Source: Caldifarciminota bacterium (GTDB lineage Bacteria > Hydrothermota > Tepidihabitantia > Tepidihabitantales > DTDR01). Taken from it: DNA of 45,860 nt. Position numbers and translations under genes: made by a program. This document shows, piece after piece, positions 1 to 8,019 of this stretch. The DNA is taken from assembly GCA_025060715.1 (NCBI GenBank), contig JANXBG010000013.1:1-45860 (forward strand), written 5' to 3'. The notes beneath the pieces were generated by a model, which saw only the letters and a program-made list of their open reading frames with translations, was not told the DNA's origin and searched no databases. Positions within the stretch are counted from its first letter, which is position 1. Every line of letters starts with the position of its first letter.

Positions 1-138
1 GTTGGTGAACTTGTTTATACTGCCACTTCGGATAGAGGCTACTTTGTGATTGACAAAAAGAAGTTTGCTTGCGGCATTTACATTATGAAGTTTAATGCCA
101 ATGAGTATAAGGCAACTAAGAAGTTGGTAATCCATTAA
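1..138 (+). CDS. C-terminal end of a secreted protein with a type IX-like sorting domain (5' partial)
   Basis: The reading frame is open from the first base and stops at TAA 136-138, so only the last 45 residues are visible. They contain a G-Y-F-V segment, then CGIYIMKF and a closing KKLVIH. This is the usual shape of a Por/T9SS type A C-terminal sorting domain (last beta strands, 'GxY' turn, basic K-L-V end). The same kind of tail closes three other proteins in this window. The body of the protein, and so its function, lies outside the window. A strong terminator follows 25 bases after the stop, so this is the last gene of its transcript. Confidence 0.7.
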   Translation, partial: VGELVYTATSDRGYFVIDKKKFACGIYIMKFNANEYKATKKLVIH

Positions 139-163
139 GGTTGCCTTAACTCCGAAAAGGAGA

Positions 164-200
164 GGGCCGGGAAGTATTTTCCCGGCCCTTTTTCTTTTTT
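164..200 (+). terminator. Rho-independent terminator
   Basis: A perfect 10-bp stem, GGGCCGGGAA (164-173) with TTCCCGGCCC (179-188), encloses the 5-base loop GTATT and is followed by a T-rich tract at 189-200. The GC-rich stem stands out sharply from the AT-rich surroundings. It ends the plus-strand transcript of the partial gene at 1-138 and lies just beyond the stop of the convergent gene at 221-1390. It is the only canonical terminator I found in the window. Confidence 0.93.
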
Positions 201-220
201 ATTTTTTATAAAATTTTAGA

Positions 221-1390
221 TTAAAATAGGCAAACTTTTTTATTTATAATTTCTCCGTTAGTTTTTATTTTAAGGAAATAGACACCTTTCTTTAAATCCT
301 TTAAAGTGATTTTTTGAGAATTATTTTTCTTTTCTAAAAAGATAATCTCTCTGCCGAGAATATCTAAAACTTTTATTTCTGCTGGATACTTTTCTAAATT
401 GATTTTAAGTTCTCTTTTTGAAGTTAAAAGGAAATTATTTTTTAAAGAAGAAATATTTTCTTCTTTTATATCGACCCCCCCGTCAGAAGTTTTTAAAATC
501 ATTCCATTAGCGCCTACCACAAATCCTACTCGGTTATTTCTTGGAAAATGAATAGCAAATAAAGTGGTTTCTCTTGCGGGAAAAGTTAGTTCCCAAGTGC
601 GACCATTTACACATCTTCCAATAATTCCCCTATCACCACAAAGAAAACCAGTATCAGCAGAAGTGGGAATAACAATTCCATAAAGATTTTCTGAAGTAGG
701 TAAACTTATATTATCCCATCTTCTTCCGCCATCCGTTGTTTTAAGCACAGTACCGCCATCACCGCAAACATAAGCTACTTGTTCATTTAAACACCATATG
801 CTATTCAAATTTTGAGTTACTCCGCTCTGAAGGGTCATCCAACTATTTCCGCCATCAGTAGTTCTTAATATCATTCCTCGGGCACCCACGATATATCCCA
901 CTCTATCATTAAAGAAAAAGCAGTCATAAATTGAAGAAGGTATTGCTCCTGGAAGGACTTCCCAAGTAGACCCTCCATCAGTTGTTTTAAGTGCTACCCC
1001 TTCTTCACCAAAAACAAAACCGGTAGTAGCATTTCTGGGAAAAGTTATAGTAAAAAGAGTTTGGAAGACACCACTATTAAGCGAAATCCAAGTAATACCA
1101 CGATCAGTTGATTTTAAAATTGTTCCTGCAGAGCCGCAAGCATAACCGGTATCATTAATAAAAGTAATACACCTTAACTGTTCAGTAGTATAAGTAATCA
1201 TTTCTCGCCATTCTAAACCACTATTAGTAGTTCTTAAAATTTTTCCATTATCACCAGCAATAAAACCAAAAAGAGTATCAGTTGGGAAATAGACTGAATA
1301 AAAATTCACTGCTACCGGTGAGCGCTGCCTTATCCAACCACCTTCAATTACACCAATTATTACTATTATAATTAAAAAAAGTTTTTTCAT
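221..1390 (-). CDS. Secreted YCF48/BNR-repeat beta-propeller protein with C-terminal sorting domain
   Basis: 389 residues. An N-terminal hydrophobic stretch (about residues 4-16) is a signal peptide. It is followed by seven repeats of about 40 residues, each with the pattern G-x-x-x-G-x-x-G-x-I-L-x-T-T-D-G-G-x-x-W (examples TVLKTTDGGRRW and MILRTTDGGNSW). This is the YCF48-like/BNR propeller signature, seen in photosystem II assembly factors and in many extracellular proteins of unknown role. The last 75 residues (ILGREI, then KKGVYFLKIKTNG, ending in a basic strand) match a type IX-like sorting domain, so export across the outer membrane is expected. The start is supported by AAGGAGG about 5 bases upstream and by a good promoter. 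Its ligand or enzymatic role cannot be read from the sequence. Confidence 0.85.
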   Translation of the reverse strand: MKKLFLIIIVIIGVIEGGWIRQRSPVAVNFYSVYFPTDTLFGFIAGDNGKILRTTNSGLEWREMITYTTEQLRCITFINDTGYACGSAGTILKSTDRGITWISLNSGVFQTLFTITFPRNATTGFVFGEEGVALKTTDGGSTWEVLPGAIPSSIYDCFFFNDRVGYIVGARGMILRTTDGGNSWMTLQSGVTQNLNSIWCLNEQVAYVCGDGGTVLKTTDGGRRWDNISLPTSENLYGIVIPTSADTGFLCGDRGIIGRCVNGRTWELTFPARETTLFAIHFPRNNRVGFVVGANGMILKTSDGGVDIKEENISSLKNNFLLTSKRELKINLEKYPAEIKVLDILGREIIFLEKKNNSQKITLKDLKKGVYFLKIKTNGEIINKKVCLF

Positions 1391-1424
1391 TTCTTCCTCC
1401 TTTTTAAATTATTAAATATCATAG

Positions 1425-1452
1425 ATTATAAAAAATAAAAAAAATTTTTCAA
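1425..1452 (-). promoter_or_regulatory. Sigma-70-type promoter for the YCF48-like gene
   Basis: Read on the minus strand: TTGAAA (1452-1447), 16-base spacer, TATAAT (1430-1425). The predicted start near 1418 gives a leader of about 28 bases that contains the AAGGAGG ribosome site. This is a normal leadered promoter. It faces away from the lysS promoter in the same 141-bp gap. Confidence 0.7.
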
Positions 1453-1495
1453 TAACACTCTTTTATTTTTTATAACCAAAAAAGTTAATTTAAAA

Positions 1496-1523
1496 TTGAC
1501 TTTTCTTTTATTTCTTTTAAAAT
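1496..1523 (+). promoter_or_regulatory. Promoter of the lysS operon, probably leaderless
   Basis: TTGACT (1496-1501), 16-base spacer, TAAAAT (1518-1523). Only 8 bases separate the -10 from the lysS ATG at 1532, and no purine-rich ribosome site lies in between, so the transcript should start at or within a base or two of the ATG. The same layout recurs before three other transcription units here. Confidence 0.6.
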
Positions 1524-1531
1524 TTTAATCT

Positions 1532-3190
1532 ATGGATGAATATGAAATTAGAAAGCAAAAGATTGAGAAACTTAAAGAGTTAAAAATTAATCCCTATCCC
1601 TATTCCTTTTTAAGAACTTATACCACCAAGGAAGTAAAAGAGAATTTTGAAAGACTTACCGAAAAGAAAGAGGAGGTTAAAATCGCTGGAAGGATATATT
1701 TGGAAAGGGATTTTGGTAAAACAAAGTTTTTTACAATCTGTGATGGTTATGATAAGATACAAATTTATTTTCGAAAAGATATTTTGGGCGAGAAGTATGA
1801 GCTTTTAGATTTTTTTGATATTGGCGATTATATCGGTGTCTCGGGTGAAGTTTTTAAAACGAAAACGGGGGAAATAACTATTTTAGTAAAGGATTTTGTT
1901 TTGCTTAGTAAAGCATTGAGACCCTTTGGTGAAAAATATCACGGAATAAAAGACCGAGAATTGCGTTATCGCCAAAGATATTTGGATTTGTTAAATAATG
2001 AAGAGGTAAAGGAGGTATTTTTAAAAAGAAGCAAAATTGTTTCTCTTATTCGGGAATTTCTTACTAAAAAAGGTTTTATTGAAGTGGAGACACCAATTTT
2101 GCAACCCCTTTATGGTGGTGCCTTCGCCACACCTTTTAAGACCTTTTATGAAAGTTTAAATAAGGAATTTTATTTAAGAATTTCTGACGAACTTTACCTC
2201 AAAAGATTGTTGATTGGGAATTTAGAAAAGGTTTATGAAATTGGTAAGGATTTCCGAAATGAAGGAATAAGTAGGTTTCATTCACCAGAATTTACCCAAA
2301 TCGAGATTTATCAAGCCTATGCCGATTATTATGAGATGATGGAACTTTTTGAAGAACTTTTTCTCTTTTTAGTGAGGAATTTATATAACGATGATAAATT
2401 TGTTTATGGTGAAAAATTTTATTACGGCGAAGAAAACCAAAGAGAAATCTTTTTGCGAATTAAAGAATTGAAAGAAAAAGGGGTTGGTATTAATAAGATT
2501 AATATTTATTATACGAAAGATAAAGAGAAAGAGGAAAAGGAATACCTCTCTTCTTGCGAAGAGTTAATTAAATTTTGTCAAGAAAATAATTTATCTTATA
2601 ATGAAGAAAAGAAGGGAGAAAGATATTGGGAAATTGAATTTTTGATTGAAGCCAAAAGACCCTTTAAAAGGATAAAATTTACCGAAAGTTTAAATGAACT
2701 TTTAGGGTTTGATATTTTACAGGTCTCTTTTGATGTTTTAAAAAAGAAGGCAAGAGAACTGGCAATAGATTTTAAAGAGGAGATAACAAAAACTAAATTA
2801 TTAGATAAACTTTTCTCTTCTTTAATTCAAAAATATCTTATTCAACCGACCTTTGTAATGGATCATCCAAAGATTACCACCCCTTTGGCAAAACCCCATC
2901 GGGAAAATCCTTTATTGTGTGAAAGGTTTGAGGTTTTTATTGGTGGAATTGAATTAGGTAATGCTTTTTCCGAGGAGAATGATCCAGAAAGACAAAAAGA
3001 GAGTTTTTTAGAATTATTGAAATTAAAAGAGGATGAAACTCCTTTGGATGAAGATTTTATTTATGCCTTAGAATATGGAATGCCACCCAGCGGCGGATTA
3101 GGAATTGGAATTGACCGTTTAGTAATGATATTAACCAATCAATCTTCTATTAGGGAGGTAATCCTTTTCCCTCAATTAAAAGAGAAATGA
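1532..3190 (+). CDS. lysS: Lysyl-tRNA synthetase, class II
   Basis: 552 residues. Charges tRNA-Lys with lysine in the cytoplasm. The N-terminal OB-fold anticodon-binding domain (about 45-150, including KIAGRIYLERDFGKTKF) is followed by the class II catalytic core. Motif 1 is FIEVETPILQP, motif 2 is FRNEGISRFHSPEFTQIE, and motif 3 is GGLGIGIDRLVMIL near the C-terminus. Lysine-site features IGGIELGNAFSE and GAFATPF are present. It is somewhat longer than the usual roughly 500 residues because of a Lys/Glu-rich insertion around 290-360. First gene of a long co-directional run; its stop overlaps the start of the next gene (ATGA). The start has no Shine-Dalgarno and sits just after a promoter. Confidence 0.96.
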   Translation: MDEYEIRKQKIEKLKELKINPYPYSFLRTYTTKEVKENFERLTEKKEEVKIAGRIYLERDFGKTKFFTICDGYDKIQIYFRKDILGEKYELLDFFDIGDYIGVSGEVFKTKTGEITILVKDFVLLSKALRPFGEKYHGIKDRELRYRQRYLDLLNNEEVKEVFLKRSKIVSLIREFLTKKGFIEVETPILQPLYGGAFATPFKTFYESLNKEFYLRISDELYLKRLLIGNLEKVYEIGKDFRNEGISRFHSPEFTQIEIYQAYADYYEMMELFEELFLFLVRNLYNDDKFVYGEKFYYGEENQREIFLRIKELKEKGVGINKINIYYTKDKEKEEKEYLSSCEELIKFCQENNLSYNEEKKGERYWEIEFLIEAKRPFKRIKFTESLNELLGFDILQVSFDVLKKKARELAIDFKEEITKTKLLDKLFSSLIQKYLIQPTFVMDHPKITTPLAKPHRENPLLCERFEVFIGGIELGNAFSEENDPERQKESFLELLKLKEDETPLDEDFIYALEYGMPPSGGLGIGIDRLVMILTNQSSIREVILFPQLKEK

Positions 3191-4392
3191 ACTTTGAAAA
3201 ATTTGTTGCCTTAAAATATATTAAAGGGAAAAAATTGATTTCTTTGATTAATATCGGTAGTGTAGCTTTAGGAGTCTCTTGTATTATCATTGTTCTTTCG
3301 GTAATGAATGGATTTCATTTAGAATTAGAAAAAAGAATTCTTGGCCACACCCCTCACATCATTATTATCAAAAGAAACTATGAGTTTATTGATAATGCCG
3401 ATTCCTTGATTAATATTTTAAAAGAAATAAAAGAAATAAATCTTTTATCTCCTTTTATTTTTACCAAAACTTTAATTAAAAGTTCTCATTCTTCTGATGG
3501 GATTGTTTTAAGGGGAATAATTCCGGAGATGGAAAAGAAGAGTTTAGATATTGAGAAAAATATTATTTTAGGGGATTTTGAATTTTCTTCTAGTTCTCAG
3601 CCAGGACTTATTTTGGGAATCGATTTGGCAAAAGTGCTTGCAGTTTCAGTGGGTGATAAAGTTACTTTATATTCTCCTTTTGCAACAATTAAAACCCCTT
3701 TTGGTTATTTACCAAAAGCCGAAGATTTTGTTGTTAAAGGAATTTTTGATGCCGGGATGTATGATTATAATGCCAGTTTGGTATACATTGATTTAAAAGA
3801 TGCCCAAAGACTTTTAGAATGCGGCAATCGAATTACGGGTTTGGAATTGAAAATAAAGGATTTATATAAGGCGAAAGAATTGGCCCAAAGAATAAATAAA
3901 TTAATTACCTATCCTTATCGGGCAATAGATTGGCAAAGTTTGAATAGAAATCTCTTTGCCGCACTAAAATTAGAGAAAGTTGTCACTTTTATCGTTTTAA
4001 CCCTTTTAATTATTATTGCCTGTTTTGGAGTAGTGGTTACTTTAACAATGTTAGTTATAAGAAAAACTAAAGAGATTGGTATCTTAAAGGCGATGGGAAG
4101 TAATACAAAAAAAATAATGAAAATTTTTCTTTATTATGGATTTTTTGTTGGATTTTTTGGTTCCCTAATTGGTGCAACAGTGGGTGTTTTGGTTTCTTTT
4201 ATCTTATCTAAATACCCAATTATTAATCTACCAGCAGATGTCTACTTTATTAAATATTTGCCAACAAGGTTAATTTTTACAGATGTTTTAACTACAATTC
4301 TTTTGGCAATTGTTATTTCTCTACTTGCTGCTCTTTATCCTGCAAAAAAAGCAGCAGATTTGGTGATAGTGGATGCTTTACGCTATGAATAA
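3187..4392 (+). CDS. LolC/LolE-type lipoprotein-releasing ABC transporter permease
   Basis: 401 residues. Inner-membrane subunit of the LolCDE-type exporter that extracts lipoproteins from the inner membrane for transfer to the outer membrane. One N-terminal transmembrane helix (about 19-40) is followed by a large periplasmic MacB-type domain (about 45-255), then three C-terminal helices (about 262-290, 310-340, 365-385), the FtsX/LolC topology. The cytoplasmic coupling segment RKTKEIGILKAMGSN is typical of the family. It overlaps lysS by 4 bases and its ATPase partner by 8. Only one permease gene is seen, so the complex may be a homodimer (the LolF-like arrangement). Probable lipoproteins encoded at 9147 and 15478 would be clients. 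Confidence 0.9.
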   Translation: MNFEKFVALKYIKGKKLISLINIGSVALGVSCIIIVLSVMNGFHLELEKRILGHTPHIIIIKRNYEFIDNADSLINILKEIKEINLLSPFIFTKTLIKSSHSSDGIVLRGIIPEMEKKSLDIEKNIILGDFEFSSSSQPGLILGIDLAKVLAVSVGDKVTLYSPFATIKTPFGYLPKAEDFVVKGIFDAGMYDYNASLVYIDLKDAQRLLECGNRITGLELKIKDLYKAKELAQRINKLITYPYRAIDWQSLNRNLFAALKLEKVVTFIVLTLLIIIACFGVVVTLTMLVIRKTKEIGILKAMGSNTKKIMKIFLYYGFFVGFFGSLIGATVGVLVSFILSKYPIINLPADVYFIKYLPTRLIFTDVLTTILLAIVISLLAALYPAKKAADLVIVDALRYE

Positions 4393-5065
4393 GATAATTG
4401 AAGCACTGGGTATTAAAAAAATATATTATGATAACTCTTCTAAAACCGAAGTTTTGAAAGGGATTGATTTAACTATTTATGAAAAAAATATTTATGGGAT
4501 TTTTGGACCATCAGGAAGTGGTAAATCTACCTTGCTTCATATCCTTTCAGGATTAGACTATCCCACCGAGGGGATCGTAAAAGTTTTTGATGAGGATTTA
4601 AGAAAATTATCGCCAGAAAAGTTATTTAGATTGCGAAATGAAAAATTTGGCTTCCTTTTTCAGTTTCACTATCTTTTACCAGAATTTAATGTTTTAGAAA
4701 ATGTGATGGTACCATTATTAATTCGGGGAGAAAAAGAAGGAATTGCCAAGAGAAAAGCTAAAAAGATTCTTGAAGAATTAGAAATTATTGATAAAATTAA
4801 ATTATATCCAAAAGATTTATCGGGCGGCGAAAGGCAAAAGGTAAGTATCGCCCGAGCTTTGGTTGGAGAACCAAAGGTTTTATTTTTAGATGAACCAACC
4901 GGTAATTTAGATTTGAGAAGTAGCGAGATAATTTTATCAATGATTATGGAAATTTATCAAAAAAAAGATTTGACAATTATTGTTGTCTCTCATAATGAGA
5001 AAATAAAAGAGATTTGTAATGAGAAATATCTTTTAAAAGATGGTTATCTAACAAAGTTGATTTAA
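4385..5065 (+). CDS. lolD: LolD-type ABC transporter ATPase
   Basis: 226 residues from ATG 4385. ATP-hydrolysing subunit of the lipoprotein-releasing exporter, partner of the upstream permease. Walker A GPSGSGKST, Q-loop FQFHYLLPEF, signature LSGGERQKVSIARAL, Walker B VLFLDEPTGNLD and the switch His in VVSHN are all intact. The segment after the Q-loop (VLENVMVPLL) is typical of the LolD/MacB/FtsE subgroup. I prefer ATG 4385, which overlaps the permease stop as ATGAATAA and gives a normal LolD N-terminus. An in-frame ATG at 4373 would add four residues. Confidence 0.92.
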   Translation: MNKIIEALGIKKIYYDNSSKTEVLKGIDLTIYEKNIYGIFGPSGSGKSTLLHILSGLDYPTEGIVKVFDEDLRKLSPEKLFRLRNEKFGFLFQFHYLLPEFNVLENVMVPLLIRGEKEGIAKRKAKKILEELEIIDKIKLYPKDLSGGERQKVSIARALVGEPKVLFLDEPTGNLDLRSSEIILSMIMEIYQKKDLTIIVVSHNEKIKEICNEKYLLKDGYLTKLI

Positions 5066-5067
5066 TT

Positions 5068-5601
5068 ATGGAAGAGAATCTTTGTCAGTTGTGCCAAAAG
5101 AACATAGCAATAATGGTGATAACGGAAATGGATGAAAAGGGAAATAAGAGAGAGATTGCTATTTGTGAGGAGTGTGCTAAAAAAAGGGGAGTTTTGGAAA
5201 GTGGTAAGACGTTAAATATAGAGGAGATTTTAAAGATAATGCTTAAAGCAAAAGAAAAAGAAGATAAGGAACTTAAATGTCCTCGTTGTCTGCTTACCTT
5301 TTATGAGTTTAAGAAATATGGAAAATTCGGTTGTCCCGATTGTTTTAAAGCTTTTGAGGAAAAGCTAATCCCCTTTATTAAAAAAATTCAAACAACCATT
5401 AGAGAAAAAGAGGAGGAGGTTTTTCATAAAGGAAAAAAGGTTACTGTCGGAGTAAAAAGAAGCCTTCTTCTTTCCGAAATTAAAAGATTAAAAATGGAAT
5501 TGGAAAAGGCAATCAGAGAAGAAGATTATGAACAAGCAGCAAAGATTAGGGATATGCTCAAAGAGAAAGAGGAAGAATTAAAAAAAGATGAAATTGGATA
5601 A
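5068..5601 (+). CDS. mcsA: McsA-like activator of protein arginine kinase (zinc and UVR domains)
   Basis: 177 residues. In Firmicutes McsA binds and activates the arginine kinase McsB. Two zinc-binding units are visible: CQLC with CEEC (Cys 6, 9, 33, 36) and CPRC with CPDC (Cys 71, 74, 89, 92). They are followed by a C-terminal UvrB/UvrC (UVR) helical hairpin at about 138-172 containing LEKAIREEDYEQAAKIRD. This order and length match McsA. It starts two bases after lolD and overlaps the mcsB start by 14 bases, so the two products are probably translated in a coupled way. Neither ctsR nor clpC, the usual Firmicute partners, lies beside it. Confidence 0.9.
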   Translation: MEENLCQLCQKNIAIMVITEMDEKGNKREIAICEECAKKRGVLESGKTLNIEEILKIMLKAKEKEDKELKCPRCLLTFYEFKKYGKFGCPDCFKAFEEKLIPFIKKIQTTIREKEEEVFHKGKKVTVGVKRSLLLSEIKRLKMELEKAIREEDYEQAAKIRDMLKEKEEELKKDEIG

Positions 5602-6643
5602 GAATTTAATACCAGGATTTTTGAGAGAAATAGGTAAAGATGGGGATGTTTGTATTTCTTCTCGAATAAGACTTGCCCGAAATTTGGAAAACCATCTTTT
5701 TCTTTTAAAAGCCAGTTTAAAAGAACAAGAAGAAATTATTGAAGAAATAAAAGAGGTTATCAATAGATTAAATAATTTTCAATTTTATGGGGAAGAGAAA
5801 CTTGACGAAATTTTTTTAAATTATCTTTTAGAAAGGTATTTAGTTTCTCCAGATTTTGTCTTAAACAAAAATAAAAAGGGAGTATTTATTGATTCAGAAG
5901 AGAAGATTAGTATTATGGTAAATGAAGAAGACCATTTACGTATTCAGATTTTAGAAGGTGGTTTCTCTTTAGATGAAATTTTTGTGAGAATAAATGAGTT
6001 AGATGATAAATTAGAAAAAGAATTACCTTATGCCTTTTCAGAAAAATTTGGCTTTTTAACTGCCTGCCCAACAAATTTAGGAACTGGAATGAGGGCAACA
6101 GTAATGTTACATCTACCGGGTTTAATTCTAACCAATGAAATGGAAAAGGCAATAAAAGCAGCAAGAAGCATCGGTTTTTTAGTGAGAGGGATTTATGGAG
6201 AAGGAACAAAAACAATTGGTAGTTATTTCCAAATTGGTAATCAATTTACTATAGGAATGAAAGAGGAAGAGATTGTAGAAAATACAAAAAATTTAATAGC
6301 CCAAATTGTTAATTATGAGAGAAAAGCAAGGGATTATCTTTTAAAAAATTTGAAAAATGAAATTGAAGATAGGGTTTGGCGGGCTTATGGAATATTAACT
6401 AATGCTATACTTTTAAATTCCGAAGAGGCAATTAATCTTTTATCAACTCTGCGGTTGGGAGTCTGCTTGGGGATAATTACAAAAATATCTCTTATAACAA
6501 TTAATATTCTTAATATTCTGGTAAAAAGGGCTAATTTGATTTATTACTTAAAAAAGAAAGATCTTAATGAAGAGGAAAGGGATTATAGAAGGGCTTTACT
6601 GGTTAAAAAAGTTTTAAAAAAAACAGATGAAACAAATGAATGA
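5588..6643 (+). CDS. mcsB: McsB protein arginine kinase
   Basis: 351 residues, close to the usual length. Transfers phosphate from ATP to arginine side chains of proteins; in Bacillus this marks proteins for ClpCP degradation. The guanido-kinase fold is recognisable from DVCISSRIRLARNL (about 20-33), the catalytic loop LTACPTNLGTGMRATVM with the active-site Cys160, NEEDHLR (112-118) and the nucleotide-binding GEGTKTIGSYFQIGNQ. RDYRRA at 331-336 fits the RDxxRA phospho-arginine receptor motif of McsB, which separates it from creatine and arginine kinases that act on free metabolites. It overlaps mcsA upstream and selA downstream (17 bases). Kinase, activator and a candidate phosphatase (11214) are in the same gene run. 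Confidence 0.94.
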   Translation: MKLDKNLIPGFLREIGKDGDVCISSRIRLARNLENHLFLLKASLKEQEEIIEEIKEVINRLNNFQFYGEEKLDEIFLNYLLERYLVSPDFVLNKNKKGVFIDSEEKISIMVNEEDHLRIQILEGGFSLDEIFVRINELDDKLEKELPYAFSEKFGFLTACPTNLGTGMRATVMLHLPGLILTNEMEKAIKAARSIGFLVRGIYGEGTKTIGSYFQIGNQFTIGMKEEEIVENTKNLIAQIVNYERKARDYLLKNLKNEIEDRVWRAYGILTNAILLNSEEAINLLSTLRLGVCLGIITKISLITINILNILVKRANLIYYLKKKDLNEEERDYRRALLVKKVLKKTDETNE

Positions 6644-8003
6644 AGAAATATTAAGAAAAATACCGGCTATTAATAGTTTATTAAATGAAGAGGAGATAAA
6701 AAAATTGATAGAAGTTTATCCAAAAAAACTTGTTTTATATTTTTTAAGAGAAGAGATTGATAGAATAAGAGAGGAGATGATTGCTGGTAAAAGAGACGGA
6801 ATAGATAAAAAAGAAATTTTGGAGAATGTTAAAAAGAAAACTTTACCCAGTCTAAAAAGGGTGATTAATGGGGTAGGGATAATTCTTCATACTGGTTTAG
6901 GTCGGGCACCTTATTGCAAGAATATTAAAGAAAGCCTCTCAGAACTTTTAGAGGGATTTTGTAATTTAGAAATAAATGAAGAAAATGGTAGAAGAGGTAG
7001 CCGAATGCGTCATATTGAAAAGTTATTGATCGCTTTGACCGGTGCTGAAGCTGGTTTGGTTTGTAATAATAATGCTGCCGCTACTTATCTCATATTAAAA
7101 GCTTTAGCGGAAGGAAAAGAGGTGATCATTTCGCGGGGCGAATTGATTGAGATTGGCGGTTCTTTTCGTTTACCCGATGTGATGCGAGCAGCAGGAGTAA
7201 TTCTCCGAGAAGTGGGAACGACTAATCGAACACACTTGCGCGATTATGAAGAAGCGATTAATGAAAATACCGCTTTAATTTTAAAAGTCCATAAAAGTAA
7301 TTATCAAATTGTTGGATTTACTAAAGAGGTACCGATTGAAGAATTGGCAAAACTCGGTGAGAAATATAAAATTCCAGTAGTTGACGACTTGGGAAGCGGT
7401 GCTTTTATTGATTTTTCTCAATATGGACTTCCTAAAGAACCAGTAGTAAAAGAAAGCATAGAGAAAGGAGCAAGTTTGGTCTGTTTTTCGGGTGATAAAT
7501 TACTTGGCGGTCCCCAAGCCGGAATAATTGTTGGTAAAAAAGAATACATTAAAAAACTTGCTTCCCACCCAATAATGAGAATTTTAAGAATTGATAAAAC
7601 AAGATTAGCAATATTAGAGAATACTTTAAGACTCTTTTTTGATGAAGAGAGATTATTGAAAGAGCATGAAGTGATAAAAATGATTTTGAAAAAAGAAGAA
7701 GAGATAAAAAAGATGGCAAAAAAGGTATATAATGCTTTAAAAGATAAAAAGGAGAAATACCAATTAGGAATTATTTCTGGAGAATCGGAGATTGGTGGGG
7801 GCTCTTTGCCCGGAGTAAAATTAAAAACCTATCTTTTAAAAATTAAAGATAAAAATGTAGAAACTTTGGCCAGAAGATTAAGGGAAGGTAAAATTCCCAT
7901 TTACGGAAGGATAGAAAAAGATAGTCTTTTATTAGATTTTCGGACAATTAGAGAAGAGGAAATAAAATTATTGATAAAAGGCTTGAAGGAAGTATTAAAT
8001 TAA
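6627..8003 (+). CDS. selA: L-seryl-tRNA(Sec) selenium transferase
   Basis: 458 residues. PLP enzyme that converts seryl-tRNA(Sec) to selenocysteinyl-tRNA(Sec) with selenophosphate. The N-terminal helical domain (about 1-75) is followed by the fold-type I core: RVINGVGIILHTGLGRAP, NNNAAATYLILKAL, SRGELIEIGGSFRLPD, VVDDLGSGAF, and SFxGDK-type SGDKLLGGPQAG in which Lys291 should hold PLP. Length and motifs fit bacterial SelA well. It overlaps mcsB; a second in-frame ATG at 6636 is possible. Its presence implies that the organism makes selenoproteins. SelB, SelD and tRNA-Sec are not in this window, and I saw no gene here interrupted by an in-frame TGA. Confidence 0.94.
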   Translation: MKQMNEEILRKIPAINSLLNEEEIKKLIEVYPKKLVLYFLREEIDRIREEMIAGKRDGIDKKEILENVKKKTLPSLKRVINGVGIILHTGLGRAPYCKNIKESLSELLEGFCNLEINEENGRRGSRMRHIEKLLIALTGAEAGLVCNNNAAATYLILKALAEGKEVIISRGELIEIGGSFRLPDVMRAAGVILREVGTTNRTHLRDYEEAINENTALILKVHKSNYQIVGFTKEVPIEELAKLGEKYKIPVVDDLGSGAFIDFSQYGLPKEPVVKESIEKGASLVCFSGDKLLGGPQAGIIVGKKEYIKKLASHPIMRILRIDKTRLAILENTLRLFFDEERLLKEHEVIKMILKKEEEIKKMAKKVYNALKDKKEKYQLGIISGESEIGGGSLPGVKLKTYLLKIKDKNVETLARRLREGKIPIYGRIEKDSLLLDFRTIREEEIKLLIKGLKEVLN

Positions 8004-8019
8004 AATTAAAGGAGGACTT

